Part shown: in pieces, positions 59,779-64,000 of the stretch
Numbering within the stretch: position 1 is the stretch's first letter
Layout: every line of letters starts with the position of its first letter
Assembly (NCBI RefSeq): GCF_047314965.1
Contig: NZ_JBLBVK010000054.1
Location: forward strand, 1-64,000
Direction: 5' to 3'
DNA from: JAVJUV01 sp047314965
GTDB taxonomy: Bacteria > Pseudomonadota > Alphaproteobacteria > Rhodobacterales > Rhodobacteraceae
Length of the DNA: 64,000 bases
Notes under the pieces: generated by a model
The model's database searches: none
What the model saw: the letters and a program-made list of their open reading frames with translations, nothing else
Told to the model about the DNA's origin: nothing
Position numbers and translations under genes: made by a program

Positions 59779-60138
59779 ATGCAATATCTTGCACTTATTT
59801 ACGCAGAAGACGGTGCGGGGCCGAATCCCGGCGACCCGGACTGGGATGCCTACATGGCCGGGTACTTCGCTGCGACCAAGACCTACAAGGACAGTGGCGT
59901 CTATCGCGGCGGCGAAGCGCTCCAGCACACCTCCACCGCCACGTCGGTGCGCATTCGGGATGGCAAGACCGAGACCATGGACGGACCCTTCGCCGAAACA
60001 AAGGAAAGGCTGGGCGGGTTCTACCTGCTTGATTGCAAGGACCTCGACCAGGCCATCGAGATGGCCGCGCTGATCCCCACCGCCAGGCACGGCACCGTCG
60101 AACTCAGGCCCATCATGCAGATCCCCGGCGACGAATGA
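59779..60138 (+). CDS. DGPF-domain (YciI-like) protein
   Basis: A 119-residue protein with the DGPF signature (TMDGPFAETKE, residues 73-83) and the YciI-like ferredoxin fold (QYLALIYAEDGA start). DGPF proteins are encoded beside ECF42 sigma factors and are their main predicted targets; their biochemical role is unknown. The start is ATG 59779 with AAAGGAAA upstream. Its stop overlaps the start of the sigma-factor gene (ATGA). Confidence 0.92.
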   Translation: MQYLALIYAEDGAGPNPGDPDWDAYMAGYFAATKTYKDSGVYRGGEALQHTSTATSVRIRDGKTETMDGPFAETKERLGGFYLLDCKDLDQAIEMAALIPTARHGTVELRPIMQIPGDE

Positions 60139-61415
60139 CCCATCCCGCCCCCGGCCTCGCAGACACGATCTCCGCGATCCTCCGCGACGACCGGGGGCGG
60201 CTTCTCGCCGCGCTGATCCGCTCGCTGGGCGACTTCGACCTTGCGGAAGAGGCGCTCTCGGACGCCACCGAGCGCGCGCTTGTTCACTGGGGCCGAAACG
60301 GCCTTCCAACCCGCCCCGATGCCTGGCTCCTGCAGGTCGCGCGCCGCGCTGCAATCGACCACATCCGCAAGAGCAAGCGTCACGCGGCCCGCATCCCGGA
60401 CCTGACGATGCTCATGGAGGAAGACGAGGCCTCTCGCGCCATGGAAGCTCCTGAAATTCCTGATGAACGGCTTCGGCTCATCTTCACATGCTGCCACCCG
60501 GCGCTGGAGGAGAAGACGCGCGTCGCGCTGACGCTGCGCACAGTCGGCGGGCTGACCACGCGCGAAATCGCCCGCGCGTTCCTCGACACAGAAGTCGCAA
60601 TGGGCCAGCGTCTGTCCCGCGCCAAGGCCAAGATATCGGCGTCCGGTATCGCGTACGAGGTCCCGGGGCGGCAGGACTGGGACGCAAGGCTCAACTCGGT
60701 CCTGACCGTCCTTTACCTGATCTTCAACGAAGGCTGGACAGCCAGCCAGGGCGACGCGCCGATCCGGGAAGCGCTCTGTGACGAGGCGATCTGGCTGACG
60801 CGACTGATGACCTGTCTCGCGCCCGACGAGCCCGAGATCGAGGGCCTTATGGCCCTGATGATGCTTTCTCATGCCCGCCGCGCGGCCCGCTTCGACGGCG
60901 ACGGCGCGTTCCAGCCACTCGAGAACCAGGACCGGAGCCTCTGGGACACGGCCATGATCGACGAAGGCCTGGCAATTCTCGACCTAGCCGTCGCCCGGCG
61001 TCTGCCGGGCCCGTTTCAGATCCAGGCGGCTATCAACGCCCTGCATGTGCGGGCGGATCCGCCGGCCGCGACGGACTGGCCCCAGATTCTTCTTCTGTAC
61101 GAGCGCCTTGCCGCGCTTGCCCCTTCTCCGGTCGTGCATCTGAACCGGATCGTCGCCCTCGCCGAAAGCGGCGCGCTGACCCGTGCCCGTCGCGAACTGG
61201 ACGCACTCGCCTGCACGCTCGATCCCTACCAGCCGTTCCACGCTGCCCGCGCCGAGCTTGCGCGCCGCGCGGGTGATGTCCCCGCTGCCCGGGCCGCCTA
61301 TGACCGCGCCATTACCCTGGCCGCGAGCGCGGGCGACCGCGCGTGGCTCGCAGCACGCCGCGATACGCTCGAAGACACTCCCCCTTCCATCGGCCTCAGA
61401 GTTTCCCGGGAGTGA
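60135..61415 (+). CDS. ECF42-type RNA polymerase sigma factor with TPR-like C terminus
   Basis: A 426-residue sigma factor: sigma region 2 in the first 80 residues (LAEEALSDATERAL, WLLQVARRAAIDHIRK), region 4 at about 110-165 (GLTTREIARAFLDTEVAMGQRLSRAK), then a 250-residue C-terminal helical extension (DUF6596/TPR-like) ending at about 420. ECF42 factors have no anti-sigma gene; the extension is thought to control them. The coding start overlaps the DGPF stop by 4 bp, so the two are translationally coupled. Confidence 0.92.
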   Translation: MTHPAPGLADTISAILRDDRGRLLAALIRSLGDFDLAEEALSDATERALVHWGRNGLPTRPDAWLLQVARRAAIDHIRKSKRHAARIPDLTMLMEEDEASRAMEAPEIPDERLRLIFTCCHPALEEKTRVALTLRTVGGLTTREIARAFLDTEVAMGQRLSRAKAKISASGIAYEVPGRQDWDARLNSVLTVLYLIFNEGWTASQGDAPIREALCDEAIWLTRLMTCLAPDEPEIEGLMALMMLSHARRAARFDGDGAFQPLENQDRSLWDTAMIDEGLAILDLAVARRLPGPFQIQAAINALHVRADPPAATDWPQILLLYERLAALAPSPVVHLNRIVALAESGALTRARRELDALACTLDPYQPFHAARAELARRAGDVPAARAAYDRAITLAASAGDRAWLAARRDTLEDTPPSIGLRVSRE

Positions 61416-61486
61416 ATTGGCCGCAGGCCAAGAGGGGGCAGAGACCCATGCCCACCGGCGGCCGCGCGGCGGGCGCAATCGCCGGT

Positions 61487-61996
61487 TCAGAGCGCCCGCT
61501 GCATCAGCACCGCAGGAAACTCGATCCCGGGACGCAAATCGATCATCACCGGACCGATCTCATCGAACCCACATGCCGCATAGAAAGGCACCGCCATGCG
61601 TGTCGACAGACAGTCAAGCCGCATCACACCCTTGCTGCGCGCATCGTCGAAGATATGGCCCATGAGCGCGCGTCCGATGCCCTCGCGGGTGCGGCGATGA
61701 TCCGTGACGACATGACGGATATGTCCCGTCGTCGGCGCGCCGGACCGGCCCCTGCGCGGATCCATCGCGCTCCAGCCGCCGGCTCCGACGATTCGGCCTT
61801 CGCTGTCAGACACGGCGAAATAGCGGCCCGAGGTCACCAGCGCCGGATTGGCCCTCGATATCAGGGGGATCGCCATGACCATCAGAGACGGCGGATAATG
61901 GTCCCTCAGCAAGGCAGGATAAGAACGCTGAAACAGCGCATCGATCTCACTCAGATCGCTGTGGCGCGTGGTGCGGATTGTCAGAAGGTCTGCCAT
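61487..61996 (-). CDS. GNAT-family N-acetyltransferase
   Basis: A 169-residue acetyltransferase with the acetyl-CoA loop RRTREGIGRALMGH (the Q/RxxGxG/A pattern) and a preceding VRHVVTDH-like strand (HIRHVVTDH). The acceptor is unknown. ATG 61996 is used; a longer frame adds 16 residues unlike a GNAT. It lies downstream of rpmG on the same strand, but a strong terminator separates them. Confidence 0.9.
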   Translation of the reverse strand: MADLLTIRTTRHSDLSEIDALFQRSYPALLRDHYPPSLMVMAIPLISRANPALVTSGRYFAVSDSEGRIVGAGGWSAMDPRRGRSGAPTTGHIRHVVTDHRRTREGIGRALMGHIFDDARSKGVMRLDCLSTRMAVPFYAACGFDEIGPVMIDLRPGIEFPAVLMQRAL

Positions 61997-62040
61997 GGCT
62001 CCATCAAAGCTCCCGCAGGCCGGAAAAGTCCAATCACAAA

Positions 62041-62070
62041 ACAAAAAGGCCGCGTCCCGGACGCGGCCCC
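62041..62070 (-). terminator. Intrinsic terminator of rpmG
   Basis: GGCCGCGT and ACGCGGCC pair over CCCGG, followed on the minus strand by TTTTTGTTTTG. It starts 25 bp after the rpmG stop. Confidence 0.9.
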
Positions 62071-62094
62071 TGTCTGATGTACGGAAAGGCGATC

Positions 62095-62262
62095 TTACTT
62101 GATCTTGCCTTCCTTGTACTCGACATGCTTGCGCGCGACCGGATCGTACTTCCGTACGACCATCTTCTCGGTCATCGTCCGCGCGTTTTTCTTGGTCACG
62201 TAGAAATGACCCGTGTCAGCGGTCGAGTTCAGACGAATCTTGATCGTCGTCGGTTTCGCCAT
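62095..62262 (-). CDS. rpmG: 50S ribosomal protein L33
   Basis: A 55-residue ribosomal protein beginning MAKPTTIKIRLNSTADTGHFYVT-type sequence with the closing KYDPVARKHVEYKEGKIK. It lacks the CxxC zinc pairs of the zinc-dependent L33 form, as is normal in alphaproteobacteria. ATG 62262 gives the standard N terminus. It is monocistronic with its own terminator. Confidence 0.97.
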   Translation of the reverse strand: MAKPTTIKIRLNSTADTGHFYVTKKNARTMTEKMVVRKYDPVARKHVEYKEGKIK

Positions 62263-62371
62263 TGGTCGTCTCCTGATCGGCCTGCGCAGTACGCACGCCC
62301 TTAAAACCTGAAGCCCGCCTTCTAAAGATTGCGCCTGCCCTGTCAAGGGCGGAATGCGCTGCGGGAAGCGA

Positions 62372-63067
62372 TTAGGCCACGCCCATCGACTTGTGAATGC
62401 GATCCCGGGTCTCTTCTGACAATCCCAGCGCCTCGGCCAGCGCGTTCAGGTATTGGGCTTCGGACATCTTGTCGACACGCACGGCCATCAGCGAGGTCGC
62501 GTAAACCTGCGCCTTCATCTGTTCACTCGTATCGCCCGCAAGCGACATCACGTCCACTGGCGCAGCCATCTCGGCTTCGACGAAGGCTCGCTGTTCGGGA
62601 CCGGCATCGCCGAGGTATTCGAAGATCCGGGCTTTCTCTTCGGCGTCGATCACACCATCGGCCTTGGCCGCCTGGATCATGGCACGGATCATCAGCTTCG
62701 CGTTTTCTTCCATCGTATCCGTGGCGATCGAGGTTCCGGTCATTGCATCGATCATCTGGCCTGTCTGCGCGGCGCCGGCCGCCATGCCGCCGCCCATTGC
62801 CGCCATCAAACCTGCAATCCCAGCAGCGGCGTTGCCGCCATCGGCACCGGCCCCCATGAACTTGTCCATCATGCCGCGGAACTGCTCGGTCGGCAGGCCC
62901 ATCTTGTCCATCGTCTCGAAAGCCTGCTCGGACATCCCCGTGATCTGCGGGTTGGAGCGCATTGCATCCCGGACGCCGTCCATTCCGCCCATGTTCTTGT
63001 ATTTGTCGTATCCCTTGGCAGCGGCAAAGCCGACGGCCAGCGTGGCAAGTGTTTTGACGAAACTCAT
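62372..63067 (-). CDS. TerB-like / DUF533 protein
   Basis: A 231-residue protein: a short N-terminal membrane-active helix (MSFVKTLATLAVGFAAAKG), a Met/Gly-rich low-complexity middle (MMDKFMGAGADGG, about 75-125) and a C-terminal TerB-like helical domain of about 110 residues with an acidic loop (AAKADGVIDAEEKARIFEYL) that may bind metal. This matches the DUF533 family. Function is unknown. The start is ATG 63067; the open frame upstream is antisense to rnpB and is not coding. Confidence 0.88.
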   Translation of the reverse strand: MSFVKTLATLAVGFAAAKGYDKYKNMGGMDGVRDAMRSNPQITGMSEQAFETMDKMGLPTEQFRGMMDKFMGAGADGGNAAAGIAGLMAAMGGGMAAGAAQTGQMIDAMTGTSIATDTMEENAKLMIRAMIQAAKADGVIDAEEKARIFEYLGDAGPEQRAFVEAEMAAPVDVMSLAGDTSEQMKAQVYATSLMAVRVDKMSEAQYLNALAEALGLSEETRDRIHKSMGVA

Positions 63068-63156
63068 TCCTGTACTCCCTGGTTTCAATGTCCGGCAGTC
63101 CATACCGGCGATTCCCGAATATTCCGGAGTGTAACAACATGACGGGGGCATAAGAA

Positions 63157-63545
63157 ATGCGCGGATGGCCTGTAAGCCGGATTCTGTTCCCCGTTGCCGG
63201 GGTGATGACCATTCCTCTGGCCCCGCCGTTACCGGCGGGATCAAGCTGCCAACCCGGGCCTCTGGGATGAAGCATCCCTGCGGCGATATCCCTTTCGGGA
63301 TCAGCCCGCGCGAGGCCCCTATTCGGCATTGCTTCCGGTGGGGCTTGCCGTGCCGTTCCTGTTGCCAGGACCGCGGTGGGCTCTTACCCCACCGTTTCAC
63401 CGTGACCCTGCATGCAGGGCCGTCTGTTCTCTGTGGCGCTTTCCCTCGGGTTACCCCGGCCGGGCGTTACCCGGCACCGTTGCTTCATGAAGTCCGGACT
63501 TTCCTCGCATCCGAAGACACGCGGCCATCCGGCCATCCGCGCGGT
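63157..63545 (-). ncRNA. rnpB: RNase P catalytic RNA
   Basis: The minus strand carries the universally conserved GAGGAAAGTCCGGACTT near its 5' end, GTGCCGGGTAACGCCCGG, GGGTAAGAGCCCACCGCGG, and near its 3' end ACAGAATCCGGCTTACAGG. The terminal helix P1 is a 12-bp perfect pairing of 63531-63542 with 63159-63170. Length about 388 nt fits the bacterial A-type RNA. RNase P RNA removes 5' leaders from tRNA precursors. Ends are placed at the P1 helix and may be off by a few bases. Confidence 0.95.
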
Positions 63546-63622
63546 TCGGGATGTAGTGAGCGGGAGGGATGGGGTCAATAGAGCCCGATTTGAGCATGGG
63601 GAAATCAGTCGGGTCGGCGGGC

Positions 63623-63919
63623 TTAGCGGAGGTCCGTCCTCAAGCTCGGAAGCCCTTCTAGTCTATAAACTTGCGCGGTATCAGTGCGGAAAAGTTCGCC
63701 CCTGCAATTCGGACAAATCTGAAGAGTGACAGCGGGCATGGGATTGTCGCCGTTCCAAAGTATTCCTGACTTGGCCTCGGAAATCGCGAACGCACCTTCA
63801 AGCAGCCAACCACCCCAACCGCAGGCATTTTCCGAAAGCGTACAGACGGCGAAAGTAAGCACCGCGTAGTCGGGTGCAGTGACGTCGGCTGCCTCAATCT
63901 CTTCAAGGCTCTTTCGCAT
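63623..63919 (-). CDS. Small hypothetical protein
   Basis: A 98-residue protein of unknown family. The centre is unusually rich in Trp, Gly and Cys (CGWGGWLLEGAF) and a CPNC pair lies near the C terminus, together suggesting a small zinc or disulfide-containing domain. Base composition is lower in GC than its neighbours. The ATG at 63919 has only a weak ribosome site. It is 78 bp upstream of rnpB on the same strand. It may be a real accessory gene; confidence is limited. Nothing is recognised from 63920 to the window end. Confidence 0.5.
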   Translation of the reverse strand: MRKSLEEIEAADVTAPDYAVLTFAVCTLSENACGWGGWLLEGAFAISEAKSGILWNGDNPMPAVTLQICPNCRGELFRTDTAQVYRLEGLPSLRTDLR

Positions 63920-64000
63920 TTCGACGTCAATAACCTATGGCATTCCCGCCCGTCAAAGATTCCGCGACACCGGCCGAGACGTGATCCGCCGCGCGATCCG

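Noticed and set aside
60033..60134. Longer N terminus for the ECF sigma factor
   Set aside because: The 34 extra codons are out of frame with, and overlap, the DGPF gene; the ATGA junction marks the real start.
1..64000. Prophage, insertion sequence or integrative element
   Set aside because: No transposase, integrase, phage structural gene, long terminal inverted repeat or tRNA-linked direct repeat was seen.

Overview
This window looks like a chromosomal segment of a Rhodobacteraceae/Roseobacter-group alphaproteobacterium. The evidence is high GC with G/C-ending third codon positions, a division and cell-wall (dcw) cluster headed by mraZ with a long structured leader, the irr-fabA-fabB-fabI neighbourhood, an IalB-family protein, the zapA plus coiled-coil partner pair, a GAAC-N7-GAAC SOS box typical of alphaproteobacteria, and an alphaproteobacterial-type RNase P RNA. 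There is no transposase, integrase, prophage, CRISPR array, rRNA or recognisable tRNA. Nearly all of it is core genome.

Layout. 1-6000: msrA, an MFS carrier, a probable gene remnant, a small cupin, priA, and a transaldolase-like gene divergent from priA. 6098-15541 (minus strand): the dcw block mraZ-rsmH-ftsL-ftsI-murE-murF-mraY-membrane protein-murD, tightly packed or overlapping and stopping at murD. 15542-16179 holds the mraZ leader: an intrinsic terminator just before mraZ, an RpoH-like promoter and two arrays of TGGGA boxes. 16180-21841 (minus): photolyase, a PLP enzyme, a BCCT osmolyte carrier with its universal stress protein, and a small membrane protein. 22039-29621: rpsF-rpsR-rplI, an HMCES-type protease, irr, fabA, a minus-strand pair (Tat-exported intradiol-like protein plus MsrQ-like haem membrane protein), then fabB-fabI and ppk2. 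29818-40013: metG, a nitrilase, DUF983 and Nudix genes, an EamA carrier, a desaturase, an XRE regulator, a translationally coupled lipoprotein-lipocalin-Rossmann operon, an aldo/keto reductase and an SOS-controlled ImuA-like gene. 40096-48955: yceI, ialB, a HerA-like ATPase, polA, a zinc-type CDF carrier and three small genes. 49087-57076: purL, a PhyH oxygenase, bolA-grx4, a monooxygenase, a dehydrogenase, a DksA-like protein, cytochrome c, an EamA carrier and zapA-zauP. 57287-64000: transketolase, a DGPF-ECF42 sigma pair, GNAT, rpmG, a TerB/DUF533 protein, rnpB and a small unknown gene.

Functional themes are envelope growth and division (dcw, zapA/zauP), type II fatty-acid synthesis beside the iron regulator Irr, DNA repair (photolyase, HMCES, polA, priA, ImuA-like), and Fe-S handling (bolA/grx4).

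The least explained material is mostly non-coding. It comprises the mraZ leader and its box arrays, two dispersed intergenic repeat families (an 11-bp tandem repeat at three sites, and an AATACTTCGGGGG stem-loop element in five copies, one a head-to-head pair), and two orphan minus-strand terminators at 41.4-41.6 kb. The protein-level candidate for an undescribed system is the two-gene periplasmic redox pair lying between fabA and fabB. Many reading-frame starts were moved inward from the longest frame; reasons are given per gene.
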